Below the pieces are notes generated by a model. The model saw only the letters and a list, made by a program, of their open reading frames with translations, made no database searches and was not told the DNA's origin. From positions 2,238,434-2,302,433 of the forward strand of contig CATOSD010000001.1 of NCBI GenBank assembly GCA_951812395.1: a stretch of 64,000 bases of DNA, in the 5' to 3' direction. Every line of letters begins with the position of its first letter. Within the stretch, counting starts at the first letter, position 1. The translations under genes were made by a program, and so were the position numbers. Shown here piece by piece: positions 44,720 to 52,657 of this stretch. The stretch is from an uncultured Dehalococcoidia bacterium (GTDB taxonomy: Bacteria > Chloroflexota > Dehalococcoidia > Lucifugimonadales > CATOSD01).

Positions 44720-45730
44720 TTGCGACTGCGAAAGCTTACGTTGGCGCTGGTGTTTGCGGTCTCTGCCATGTCCGCGGCAGCCTTAACTGGATGTGAAACG
44801 CCTTCAACTGAGCGTGAGCCGGAGGCCGCCGAAACGGCTCGGCCGGCAGCAGTCCTAAAGCCAACGCCCACGGCCATTGCGGAGCCGACCGCTCCCGCCT
44901 TGCAGCCGGGTGCGCCTTCTCAACCGAGAGTGACCGCTGAGCCGCCTTCCTCACCGTTGCCGACGCCGACACTGTGGCCAGTTGAAATCGCCGCGGCCCA
45001 GGAGACACAGATTCCAGCACCGAGACCTACGGCCATTCCCGCGGGGCCACCGACTGCTCCACCCGAACCGACGGCTAAAGCCGCGCCACAGCCCACCGCC
45101 ACGCCGGCGCCATCAACGGCCAACACTGTGGTCTCACCCACCGCAACTGCTGTGCACACTGCCACGCCGGCGCCATCAACGGCCACCACTGTGGTCTCAC
45201 CCACCGCAACCGCTGTGTCCACTGCCACGCCGGCGCCGCCGACTGCGACGACCGCGCCAGCGCCGGAGACGGGCACGGAGGTCGGGCAGATCGCTCCGTC
45301 CTTTACGCTGCCCACGTTTGACGGCGCGACGTTCTCGACGGATGAGCGGCTGGGGCAAGGGAACTTGGTGATCGTCTTTTACCGGGCCTACTGGTGACCG
45401 TTCTGCAAGCAACAACTCGTCGAGTTGACAAACCAGTATAGCGCGATCAAGAGCCATAACGCAGTGGTTGTCGCCGTCAGCGTGGACGACCTGTCCAACG
45501 CGCAGGCGATGGCCAGGAATTCGGGTGTGCCGTTCCCGATTCTATACAACCCTGAGAAGGACGTTGTGAAGGCCTACGGCGTGCTCAACCCACAAGACAA
45601 CAATCTAGCCAGGCCTTCCACTTTCATAATCGACAGTTCCGGCGTGATCCGGTGGAAGTACCTTGGCAGCACCTACGACAGGCCTTCCCCGCAGCAGGTG
45701 CTGCAGGAATTGGCCAATCTTTCGGGCTAG
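44720..45730 (+). CDS. Peroxiredoxin-like lipoprotein, probable selenoprotein (in-frame TGA)
   Basis: One continuous frame of 336 codons interrupted only by TGA at 45395-45397. The protein starts with a lipoprotein signal (LTLALVFAVSAMSAAALTGC, lipidated C25), has a long proline/threonine/alanine linker, then an AhpC/TSA thioredoxin fold (GQIAPSFTLPTFDG, VIVFYRAYW) and, after the TGA, PFCKQQLVELTNQ, SVDDLSNAQ, FPILYNP and STFIIDSSGVIRWKY. The TGA occupies the peroxidatic cysteine position of the Y-W-C-P-F-C motif, giving U226-P-F-C229. A perfect hairpin lies at bacterial SECIS distance. TGA serves as an ordinary stop elsewhere (gltB, trpC), so decoding would be selenocysteine. The TTG start has AGGAG 9 bases upstream; an ATG at 44654 is the longer alternative. 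If Sec is not made, the gene is truncated. Confidence 0.75.
45098..45223 (+). repeat. Two 63-bp tandem repeats in the lipoprotein linker
   Basis: Units 45098-45160 and 45161-45223 differ at only a few positions and encode ATPAPST-type, VVSPTATAV-type linker. A partial third unit follows. The repeat is in frame, so linker length can change without loss of the domain. Confidence 0.75.
45398..45434 (+). promoter_or_regulatory. Candidate bacterial SECIS element
   Basis: Directly after the in-frame TGA, CAACTC (45413-45418) and GAGTTG (45422-45427) form a perfect 6-bp stem with a G-T-C loop; the loop starts 22 bases after the TGA. Bacterial SECIS elements are hairpins immediately downstream of the UGA with a guanine at the start of the apical loop, and SelB binds there. 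The stem also has to encode the QQLVEL helix, which it does. Confidence 0.55.
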
Positions 45731-45757
45731 CCGACGGACGGCGCGCTCGACGCCGCG

Positions 45758-45766
45758 TGCTACAAT
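45758..45766 (+). promoter_or_regulatory. Extended -10 promoter for the 45860 aminotransferase
   Basis: TGC-TACAAT with no clear -35. Transcription would start near 45773, at the first base of a tandem 33-bp repeat, about 87 bases before the ATG. Confidence 0.42.
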
Positions 45767-45768
45767 TT

Positions 45769-45834
45769 GACGAACCGAGGTAGGTGAGGCAGAGTCCGCT
45801 GGACGAACCGAGGCAGGTGAGGCAGAGTCCGCGT
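45769..45834 (+). repeat. Tandem 33-bp repeat in the aminotransferase leader
   Basis: Units 45769-45801 and 45802-45834, both starting GACGAACCGAGG and containing GGTGAGGCAGAGTCCGC, differ at one internal base and at the end. The repeat lies between a candidate promoter and the start codon and so would be transcribed. A binding site for a regulator or a duplicated leader are possible. Confidence 0.7.
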
Positions 45835-45859
45835 GCAGGCTGAACGGAGGCCGAAACCA

Positions 45860-47125
45860 ATGGCAGAATCTGAAATTGACGGTGCAGTTCTGGGCGTAAG
45901 TCAGGTCCCGTTTCGGCTGGACGACCTGTTGTCCGAGTCCGCGAAGACTATAGGCGCTGGCAGCTCATCGGATTCCGGCAGGATGTGGCGGTTGCCTACC
46001 GATCATCCCGCCCCGATTGTGCTGGCTGCCGGCATCCCTGACCCTCCAACGCTACCTGTCGCATACATAAGGGAGGCGCTGAGCAACGCGCTCGACGCCA
46101 ACCCTTCCGCCACGCTCACATACGGCGGCTGGTATGGCTACGAGGGCCTGCGTGAGGCGATCGCCGAACGGCAGAGCCATATCGAGGGGGCCACGATTGG
46201 GCAGGATAACATCATCGTCCACAACGGTAGCTCCGGCGCCATAGACAATGTTTCCAAGACTTTTCTCCAGCCGGGTGACGTCGTAATCGCGGAGGCCCCC
46301 AGCTTTTCCGGCAGCGTGAGATCGATGCGCGGGTACATGACGGAGATTGTGGAAGTCCCCATAGGAGACGAGGGGGTGTCCGTAGAAGCCCTGGAGGAGA
46401 CTATCGAGCGCGTCAAGGCTGCGGGCAAGCGGCCCAAGCTGTTCTACACGGTCGCCGACTACCACAACCCCACCGGTGTGACGCTGTCGGAGCGGCGGCG
46501 CACAGAGCTGCTGGAGGTGTGCGCACGGCACGGGGTGCTGGTGCTGGAGGACGCCGCCTACACTGAGTTAGGATTCGACGACGGGCCGCCGGCCTCGCTG
46601 TACAGCATCGCAGAGGGAGAAGGCGTGCTGCGGCTGGGCAGCCTGAGCAAGACGATTGCTACGGGGCTGCGCGTCGGCTGGGTGGAGGCGCGTCCGGACT
46701 TCATAGACGCAATGGCCCGGGTACGGTTCGACATGGGAGGCTCGCCGCTCATTCAGTGGGCGCTGACAGAGTACCTGACCTCGGGCGACCTGGATGAACA
46801 CGTGCGACAGATGAGGCCGATCTATGCGGAAAAGTGCGAGATTCTGGTGGAGTCGCTGCTCGCGTACTGCGAACCATACGTGCGGTTCCGCAAGCCGGAG
46901 GGCGGATTCTTTCTGTGGGTCGAGTGCGTCGGGGCGTCGGCGCGAGACCTGGTACAGGCGGCGTCGGAAGAGGGACTGGTGTTTCCGCTGGGCTCGAACT
47001 TCTTCAGCGACCGCGAGAACTCCGACGACAACCACGTCAGGATGGCCTTCAGCACAGCGCAGCCGGAGCAGCTCGCCGAGGTAGGGCCGCGGCTGCGGGC
47101 TGCCTTCCAACGGGTGGCGGACTGA
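45860..47125 (+). CDS. Class I/II PLP aminotransferase (MocR/AAT-I type)
   Basis: A 421-residue fold-type I aminotransferase. PLP-binding features are YGGWYGYEGLREAIAERQ, the HNGSSGAIDNVSKTFLQPGD block near 115, YTVADYHNPTGVTLSERRR near 195 and the lysine in LGSLSKTIATGLRVGW near 264, with an arginine downstream for the carboxylate. The pattern is closest to 2-aminoadipate or valine-pyruvate-type transaminases, but the substrate is not clear. The start was placed at MAESEIDG, with GGAGG about 9 bases upstream. Its leader carries a tandem repeat. Confidence 0.88.
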   Translation: MAESEIDGAVLGVSQVPFRLDDLLSESAKTIGAGSSSDSGRMWRLPTDHPAPIVLAAGIPDPPTLPVAYIREALSNALDANPSATLTYGGWYGYEGLREAIAERQSHIEGATIGQDNIIVHNGSSGAIDNVSKTFLQPGDVVIAEAPSFSGSVRSMRGYMTEIVEVPIGDEGVSVEALEETIERVKAAGKRPKLFYTVADYHNPTGVTLSERRRTELLEVCARHGVLVLEDAAYTELGFDDGPPASLYSIAEGEGVLRLGSLSKTIATGLRVGWVEARPDFIDAMARVRFDMGGSPLIQWALTEYLTSGDLDEHVRQMRPIYAEKCEILVESLLAYCEPYVRFRKPEGGFFLWVECVGASARDLVQAASEEGLVFPLGSNFFSDRENSDDNHVRMAFSTAQPEQLAEVGPRLRAAFQRVAD

Positions 47126-47186
47126 CTCGCTCTGCGGCGACAGACTTGGCGTGGGGAACCGCTTGCGCCCACTGAGAGGATAGAGA

Positions 47187-48875
47187 ATGAACCTGATAAT
47201 CACAAACGCCAACGTGATTACGCTCGACGACCGCAGCTCCCGCGCTGAGGCGGTGGCGATACTTGGCGGGCGAATCGTCCGGGTCGGCACGAACGAAGAG
47301 GCCATGAGCATGGCTGTCGATCCGGTGACGGTGCTCGACCTGCAGGGCAAGACCGTGGTGCCGGGGTTCGTGGAATCCCACGTCCATCCGGTGATGGCTG
47401 CCCAATTCAACCTGGAGATGGTGAACTGCGGAACGCCGCCAAATCGCACCATCTCGGACATCGTAGAGAAGCTCGGCGAGGCCGCAAAGCAGGCGGGCAG
47501 GGGAGAGTGGATTTCGGGGCGCGGCTTCGACGACTCGCTGGTCGAGGACATGCGGCACATCACCCGGCAGGACATGGACGCCGCCACGCCCAACAACCCC
47601 GTGTACATTTCATACGTGGCGGGCCACCTGAGCTACGCCAACAGCCGTGCTCTGGAGTTGGCCGGCGTCACCAGGTCCACGCCGGATCCGGTTGGCGGGC
47701 GCATCGACCGGGACGCCAACGGCGACGCGACAGGTTTGCTGTACGAGCGCGCCGGCAACCTGGTGCGCTTCCTGGTGCCACAGCCGGGCATTTCACAGAT
47801 GGTGGACGGGCTGGAATGGGCGGCAAAGCAGATGCTGAAGACGGGCGTGACGTCGCTGCACGACACCGGCAACCCAATCGGCGGCTTCAGCGCCTACCAG
47901 ATCGCCGCGAGGCAGGGAAAGTTCCCCATTCGCGCCTACGTGGCCAGAAGCTTCATGTCCATGCTGGAGCGGGAGTCGCCGCTGGACGTGGTGCCGAAGT
48001 ACGCTGAGGCGGAGATTCGGAGCGGCTTCGGAGGCGACGACATCAAAGTGGGCATCCTGAAGATTGGAGCCGACGGCTCCATCCAGGGCCACTCCGGTGC
48101 ACTGACGCAACCCTACTACGACCGGCCGGACGAGAGCGGGATACTCATCATGCCCCAGGAGCAGCTCAACGTGCTCGTAGACCAGGGCAACCGTGCGGAC
48201 TTCCAAGTGGGCATACACGGCAATGGCGACGCTGCAATCGACGCCATCCTGGACGCATTCGAATACACGCTGGACCGCTACCCAAAGCGCGACCACCGGT
48301 TCCGCATAGAGCACTGCCAGGCGGTGCGCGAAGACCAACTCGATCGCATGGCGGAGATGGACGTGCTGGCCTCCTTCTTCAACCTTCACGTGTACCACTG
48401 GGGAGACCGGCACCGCGACCTGTTCCTGGGGCCGGAGCGCGGGCCGCGTATCAGCCCGCTCAAGAGCGCGCTCGACCGGGGCATCAAGTTCGGAGGTCAC
48501 TCCGACTGGTTCGTGACGCCAGTGGACCCGATGCTGAACGTCCACACGGCGGCCACCCGGCTGACGCGCGACGGCAACGAGCTAGGGCCGGAGTTCTGCC
48601 TGACGCCGGAGCAGTCGCTGCGCTCCATGACCATCGACGCCGCATACCTGGCATTCGAGGAGAACGACAAGGGAACAATCGAGCAGGGCAAGCTGGGCGA
48701 CGTCGTAGTGCTGTCGGATGATCCGCTGGCAGTCGGCGCTCGCGGGATCGACGACATCGAGGTCGACGCGACCATCATCGGAGGTCGCGTGCTTTACGAC
48801 AGGGCCGTCGACGGCGGCTCGCGCAAGGACGAGCGCAACGCCCGCGATCCCGGCAATTCGGACGCTTATTTCTAG
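47187..48875 (+). CDS. YtcJ-type amidohydrolase
   Basis: A 562-residue amidohydrolase-3 protein. Features are the N-terminal beta-sandwich (NLIITNANVITLDD), GFVESHVHPVMA near 62-72 (HxH ligand), GISGRGFDDSL-type sequence near 110, LLYERAGN, IGADGSIQGHSGALT with the carboxylated or bridging residue region near 292, HGNGDAAIDAILDAFE near 345, RIEHCQAV near 375 and GGHSDWFVTPVDPML near 435. Members hydrolyse amides or formamides; the substrate is unknown. It lies 61 bases after the aminotransferase and 10 bases before the cupin. Confidence 0.88.
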   Translation: MNLIITNANVITLDDRSSRAEAVAILGGRIVRVGTNEEAMSMAVDPVTVLDLQGKTVVPGFVESHVHPVMAAQFNLEMVNCGTPPNRTISDIVEKLGEAAKQAGRGEWISGRGFDDSLVEDMRHITRQDMDAATPNNPVYISYVAGHLSYANSRALELAGVTRSTPDPVGGRIDRDANGDATGLLYERAGNLVRFLVPQPGISQMVDGLEWAAKQMLKTGVTSLHDTGNPIGGFSAYQIAARQGKFPIRAYVARSFMSMLERESPLDVVPKYAEAEIRSGFGGDDIKVGILKIGADGSIQGHSGALTQPYYDRPDESGILIMPQEQLNVLVDQGNRADFQVGIHGNGDAAIDAILDAFEYTLDRYPKRDHRFRIEHCQAVREDQLDRMAEMDVLASFFNLHVYHWGDRHRDLFLGPERGPRISPLKSALDRGIKFGGHSDWFVTPVDPMLNVHTAATRLTRDGNELGPEFCLTPEQSLRSMTIDAAYLAFEENDKGTIEQGKLGDVVVLSDDPLAVGARGIDDIEVDATIIGGRVLYDRAVDGGSRKDERNARDPGNSDAYF

Positions 48876-48885
48876 GAGCAAGCCA

Positions 48886-49254
48886 ATGGCAAGGACATAC
48901 TGGAAGGAGACCTACGCAGAGGGTGTATACCCTTACGAGGCCATGCACGGAGGCGACGGAACGGTCCGCATCAGACGGTTCTTCAAGGACGTGAGCAAGG
49001 TCGGCGTCACGTTCGACGTGTGGGAGCTGGATCCGGGCGTGAGCGAAGGGAACCATATCCATGAAGGCGACCGCAGCCTGGAGGAGACGTACTACTTCCT
49101 GGAGGGCGAAGGCGTGATGTGGATAGAGGGGGAAGACGTGCCGGTGGCCGCGGGAGACGCGGTGCTGGTGCCCCCGGGCGTCGATCACGGTTTCCGCAAC
49201 ACCGGATGCGGGCCGCTGCGCCTGGTGCTGCTGTTTGGCAGGCCCACTGAGTAG
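48886..49254 (+). CDS. Small cupin-domain protein
   Basis: A 122-residue single cupin barrel. The metal-binding motif 1 is GNHIHEGDRSLEETYYFLEGEG (about 48-69), with two histidines and a glutamate, and motif 2 is PPGVDHGFRNTG (about 97-108) with a histidine. It may be a mannose-6-phosphate-isomerase-like, dioxygenase-like or binding protein. The ATG has AGGAG 7-8 bases upstream; longer in-frame readings run into the amidohydrolase gene and were rejected. It closes the aminotransferase-amidohydrolase-cupin group. Confidence 0.85.
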   Translation: MARTYWKETYAEGVYPYEAMHGGDGTVRIRRFFKDVSKVGVTFDVWELDPGVSEGNHIHEGDRSLEETYYFLEGEGVMWIEGEDVPVAAGDAVLVPPGVDHGFRNTGCGPLRLVLLFGRPTE

Positions 49255-49278
49255 CGCCGGAACGCCACTTGCCATAAA

Positions 49279-49287
49279 TGGTACAAT
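49279..49287 (+). promoter_or_regulatory. Extended -10 promoter for the NYN gene
   Basis: TGG-TACAAT, about 50 bases before the TTG start at 49337; predicted transcription start near 49294. No convincing -35. Confidence 0.38.
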
Positions 49288-49336
49288 GGCGGCGTCACGG
49301 AGGCATAGAGTCGCAAGTAGAAGGGGTTGAGAGGTT

Positions 49337-50533
49337 TTGGCTGAAGGAAATGTAGCTGTACTGGTGGACTATGAGAATGTGGGACTGGAATCCATGGAGT
49401 CGCTCCTGGACCAGTTGTCCGACGTGGGCCGGGTGATAATCAAGCGGGCTTACGCCGACTGGTCGGTCCACCGTAACAGGCGGGACCAGCTTCTCGAGTA
49501 CGGCATCGAGGCGTCTCACCACTTCAGATCGACGAAACAGAGCAAAAACTCCAGCGACATTTCGCTCACCATCGACGCTATAGACCTGCTGTACAGCGCG
49601 CCGGTGGACGTGTTCGTGATCGTTTCGTCGGACAGCGACTTCGTTCCGTTGGTCAACAAGCTTCGCGCGGCCGGAAAGACGGCGATAGGCGCCGGGCGGC
49701 GGGGCGGTTCGTCGCCCACGCTTGTGAAGTCCTGCGACCGCTACATCTATCTCGACGAGCCGAAGCCGGCGGCGCAGGCCCAGCGGCGGCGGCGCACGTC
49801 GAGCGAGCCGCAGGCAGAGGCGTTGCTGCGGCGGGCCATCGACGCATCGATGGACTCGGAGGGGCAGGTCGGCGGTTCCAGGCTGTACCAGACTATGCAG
49901 CGAATCGACCCCAGTTTCAGCTACAAGGAGCTCGGTCACAGCACATTCACCCGGTTCCTGGAGTCGTGCAATAACGTAAACGTGGAGAGGCCCGCCGACG
50001 GTGGAGACACCATAGTCAGCTTCAGCCTCGCACGGCCCCAGATCCTGAACGGTGGCAGGGCCCAGGCGTCTGCCCCGGCATCGGATCGAGGGACGACGGC
50101 GCGCGGGCAGGCGGCAGACGGCAACAGGACGCGGCGAACCCGGGGGGCGCCGGACGGGGCCAAGACCCGCGCGCAGCTCGATGAGGCGGACAAGGCCCGG
50201 GCCCAGAGGCAGCCGACGGGAGAGATTGTGCTTGAGATCCGGCCTAAGACCGACGACTCCGCAAAGGCGCACGTGGAGGCGCCGCAGCCGGAGGCCGACG
50301 AGAAGCCGGCAGCCCAGGGCGACCCCAAGTGGGACATCAACATCGACGAAGCATGGACCAACCGCGAGCGAGAGCGCATTTCGGGTCAGGCCGCGGCGTC
50401 CGACGCAGCCAAGGTGCTGGGCGCTCCCAGGCTGAGCTCCTCGGAGTACCCATCTCTGGACAGCCTGCTCGATGCCAGCGACTACCTGAGCACCCGCTGG
50501 CGGAGAGAGCGCAACTCCATAATCAGAAGGTAG
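49337..50533 (+). CDS. NYN ribonuclease-like protein with OST-HTH domain
   Basis: A 398-residue protein. Residues about 1-135 form a NYN (LabA/DUF88) PIN-like nuclease domain: VAVLVDYENVG (6-16) with the first aspartate, SSDISLTIDAIDLLY (72-86) and VIVSSDSDFVPLVNKLRAAGK (94-114) with the remaining acidic residues. Residues about 156-235 match an OST-HTH/LOTUS winged helix (LLRRAIDASMDSEGQVGGSRLYQTMQRIDPSFSYKELG), which binds RNA in eukaryotic proteins. The C-terminal 160 residues are charged and disordered. An RNA-processing role is inferred. The TTG start has a GAGAGG-type site. Confidence 0.85.
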   Translation: MAEGNVAVLVDYENVGLESMESLLDQLSDVGRVIIKRAYADWSVHRNRRDQLLEYGIEASHHFRSTKQSKNSSDISLTIDAIDLLYSAPVDVFVIVSSDSDFVPLVNKLRAAGKTAIGAGRRGGSSPTLVKSCDRYIYLDEPKPAAQAQRRRRTSSEPQAEALLRRAIDASMDSEGQVGGSRLYQTMQRIDPSFSYKELGHSTFTRFLESCNNVNVERPADGGDTIVSFSLARPQILNGGRAQASAPASDRGTTARGQAADGNRTRRTRGAPDGAKTRAQLDEADKARAQRQPTGEIVLEIRPKTDDSAKAHVEAPQPEADEKPAAQGDPKWDINIDEAWTNRERERISGQAAASDAAKVLGAPRLSSSEYPSLDSLLDASDYLSTRWRRERNSIIRR

Positions 50534-50612
50534 CTCCAGCCGGGCAGGCGGCCTGGGACGCCAACGCGAGACATTCCGCTCGATGGCCGTTCTGATAGGG
50601 TGAACAGTTAGA

Positions 50613-51413
50613 ATGCTTCTCGCTATCGACGTGGGCAACACCAACATCACGCTCGGCGTGTTCGATGGCGACACACTGAGGGCCAGGGGGCGTCTCGCCA
50701 CCGACGTCGAGCGCCTGTCCGACGAGTACGGTCTGCTTATTCGGCAACTGCTTCCCATCCGCGGCGTCGACCCGACTGAGGTCGATTCCGTGTCCATGTG
50801 CAGCGTGGTTCCGCCGCTCACCGCTTCGCTGGTTGAGGTCTGCGATGACTTCTTCGGAGTGGAGCCGCTTGTCGTCGGCGCCGACACCATCACCGGCATT
50901 CGCATACTGTATGACAGCCCGCGCGACGTTGGCGCCGACCGCGTCGTGGACGCCGCCGCCGCGCTGCACATCTACGGCGGACCGGCCATCGTGGTCGACG
51001 TGGGCACCGCGACCGTGCTGGATGCCGTAACAGCTGATGGCGATTATCTGGGTGGAGCTATCTCTCCGGGCATCTCACTCGCGGCGGACACCCTCTTCAG
51101 GCGCACTTCCATGCTGCGCCGCGTCGAACTGACCACACCGCCGGCCGCAATAGGTGGCAACACCATACACGCCATCCAGTCGGGCCTGCTGCTGGGCTAC
51201 GCGGAGCTGATCAAGGGCATGGTCCGCAGGTTTGACGCCGAACTAGGCGGCGGGTCGAAGGTGATTGCGACAGGGGGGCTCGCTAGTGTCGTCGAGAAGG
51301 AGGTCGGGCTGTTCGACGCGGTCGACCCGGACCTCACACTCGTCGGCCTGCGCATCATCTACGAGATGAACGCAGCGTCTGCCGCAAGCCAAGGAGCGCG
51401 CAGCGATGCCTAG
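50613..51413 (+). CDS. coaX: Type III pantothenate kinase
   Basis: A 266-residue CoaX, the first CoA-synthesis step (pantothenate to 4'-phosphopantothenate). ASKHA motifs are DVGNTNITLGVFDG (6-19), GADRVVDAAAALHIYGGPAIVVDVGTATVLDAV (about 108-140) and GGAISPGISLAADTLFRRT (about 147-165), with VIATGGLASVV near the C-terminus. Length is normal. Its end overlaps coaBC by 8 bases, so the two consecutive steps are co-translated. It follows the NYN gene by 79 bases. Confidence 0.94.
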   Translation: MLLAIDVGNTNITLGVFDGDTLRARGRLATDVERLSDEYGLLIRQLLPIRGVDPTEVDSVSMCSVVPPLTASLVEVCDDFFGVEPLVVGADTITGIRILYDSPRDVGADRVVDAAAALHIYGGPAIVVDVGTATVLDAVTADGDYLGGAISPGISLAADTLFRRTSMLRRVELTTPPAAIGGNTIHAIQSGLLLGYAELIKGMVRRFDAELGGGSKVIATGGLASVVEKEVGLFDAVDPDLTLVGLRIIYEMNAASAASQGARSDA

Positions 51414-52608
51414 TCCGCTCGAGGGCCGTCGCATCGTTCTTGGCGTGACGGGCAGCATCGCCTGCTTCAAGGCCGTCGACCTGGCGAGCAAGCTGACGCA
51501 GGCCGGCGCGGCGGTCGACGTGGTGCTGACCAGGGGCGCGACCAACTTCCTGACGCCACTTACGTTCGGCAGCATCACTCACGGCCCCGTCGTGACGGAC
51601 GTGTACGACCCGCAGTCCGAGCTGAGCATGGACCACATCGCAATGGCGGAGCGGGCTGACGTGATCGTCATTGCGCCCGCCGCCGCGAACACGATCGCCA
51701 AGCTGGCGTGGGGATTCGCCGACGACGCACTGACGACCACGGTGCTGGCGTCGCAGGCGCCGGTGATCGTGGCGCCGGCGATGGACGCCAACATGTACGA
51801 GCACGCCGCAACGCAGGAAAACGTGGAGAAACTGCGCGAAAGGGGCGTCGTGATCGCCGGACCGGCGCAGGGCCGGATGGCGTCCGGGCTGGTGGGTAGA
51901 GGTCGCATGGTAGAACCCGCGGAGATCATCGAGCTCACCAAGATCGCCCTCGGTAAGAACGGTGCGATGGCCGGCCGCAAGATCGTGGTGAGCGCGGGCG
52001 GCACCGAGGAGCCGCTCGACCCGGTGCGCGTGATAGCCAACCGCTCCTCCGGCAAAATGGGATTCGCGATTGCCGAGGCGGCCAGGGACCGCGGTGCGTC
52101 TGCTGTGATAGTGTCCGCGCCGACGGCGCTGCCGGACCCGGTAGGGGTGCGCGTCGTCAAGGTGGGCACGGCGCTGCAGATGCGGGACGCGGTGTTCGCG
52201 GAGTGCCGCGACGCGGACGCGCTGGTGATGGCCGCTGCCGTTGCAGACTGGCGGCCGGTCACCGCCGCCGTCCAGAAGATGAAGAAGGGCGAGTCGGACA
52301 CCTGGACCATAGAGCTTACCAAGAATCCAGACATTCTCGCGGAGGCGTCGGGCGATCAACTGGTGAAGGTGGGGTTCGCCGCGGAGAGCGAGGACCTGCT
52401 GGAAAACGCTCAGGCCAAGCTGATCGATAAGGGACTGCACCTGATCGCCGCCAACGACATCACCTCGCCCGGCAGCGGATTCGCGGTGGACACCAACAAG
52501 GTGGTGCTGCTGGACCGCGAGGGCGGCGTCGAGGAACTGCCGCTGATGAGCAAGTACGACGTGGGCTGCCGGCTGCTGGACAGGGTAGAGCGGCTGCTTG
52601 GCCGGTAG
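51406..52608 (+). CDS. coaBC: Bifunctional PPC synthetase / decarboxylase CoaBC
   Basis: A 400-residue Dfp/CoaBC. The CoaC flavoprotein half (1-180) has GVTGSIACFKAVDL, the catalytic histidine in SMDHIAMAERADVIVIAPAAANTIAK and PAMDANMYEH. The CoaB half (190-400) has SAGGTEEPLDPVRVIANRSSGKMGFAIAEAA, MAAAVADWRP, LTKNPDIL and IAANDITSPGSGF. The enzyme joins cysteine to phosphopantothenate and decarboxylates the product. Its last residues (YDVGCRLLDRVERLLGR) reappear in a short remnant at 54781-54864, on the far side of the following gene. Confidence 0.94.
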   Translation: MPSPLEGRRIVLGVTGSIACFKAVDLASKLTQAGAAVDVVLTRGATNFLTPLTFGSITHGPVVTDVYDPQSELSMDHIAMAERADVIVIAPAAANTIAKLAWGFADDALTTTVLASQAPVIVAPAMDANMYEHAATQENVEKLRERGVVIAGPAQGRMASGLVGRGRMVEPAEIIELTKIALGKNGAMAGRKIVVSAGGTEEPLDPVRVIANRSSGKMGFAIAEAARDRGASAVIVSAPTALPDPVGVRVVKVGTALQMRDAVFAECRDADALVMAAAVADWRPVTAAVQKMKKGESDTWTIELTKNPDILAEASGDQLVKVGFAAESEDLLENAQAKLIDKGLHLIAANDITSPGSGFAVDTNKVVLLDREGGVEELPLMSKYDVGCRLLDRVERLLGR

Positions 52609-52657
52609 GCTCCCCTTTCCCAGTGTGTGAGGACTGAGGGAAGGAAGAAGGGACCAC

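Noticed and set aside
45098..45223. Short tandem repeats as a CRISPR-like array
   Set aside because: The units are contiguous, in frame and encode a protein linker; there are no spacers.
44654..45397. Two separate genes, 44654-45397 and 45425-45730
   Set aside because: Both lie in the same frame and together make one complete peroxiredoxin fold; the break falls exactly on the redox cysteine codon.
45395..45397. TGA read as tryptophan (alternative code)
   Set aside because: TGA ends many genes in the window, including gltB and trpC, and tryptophan would not restore the Cys motif.
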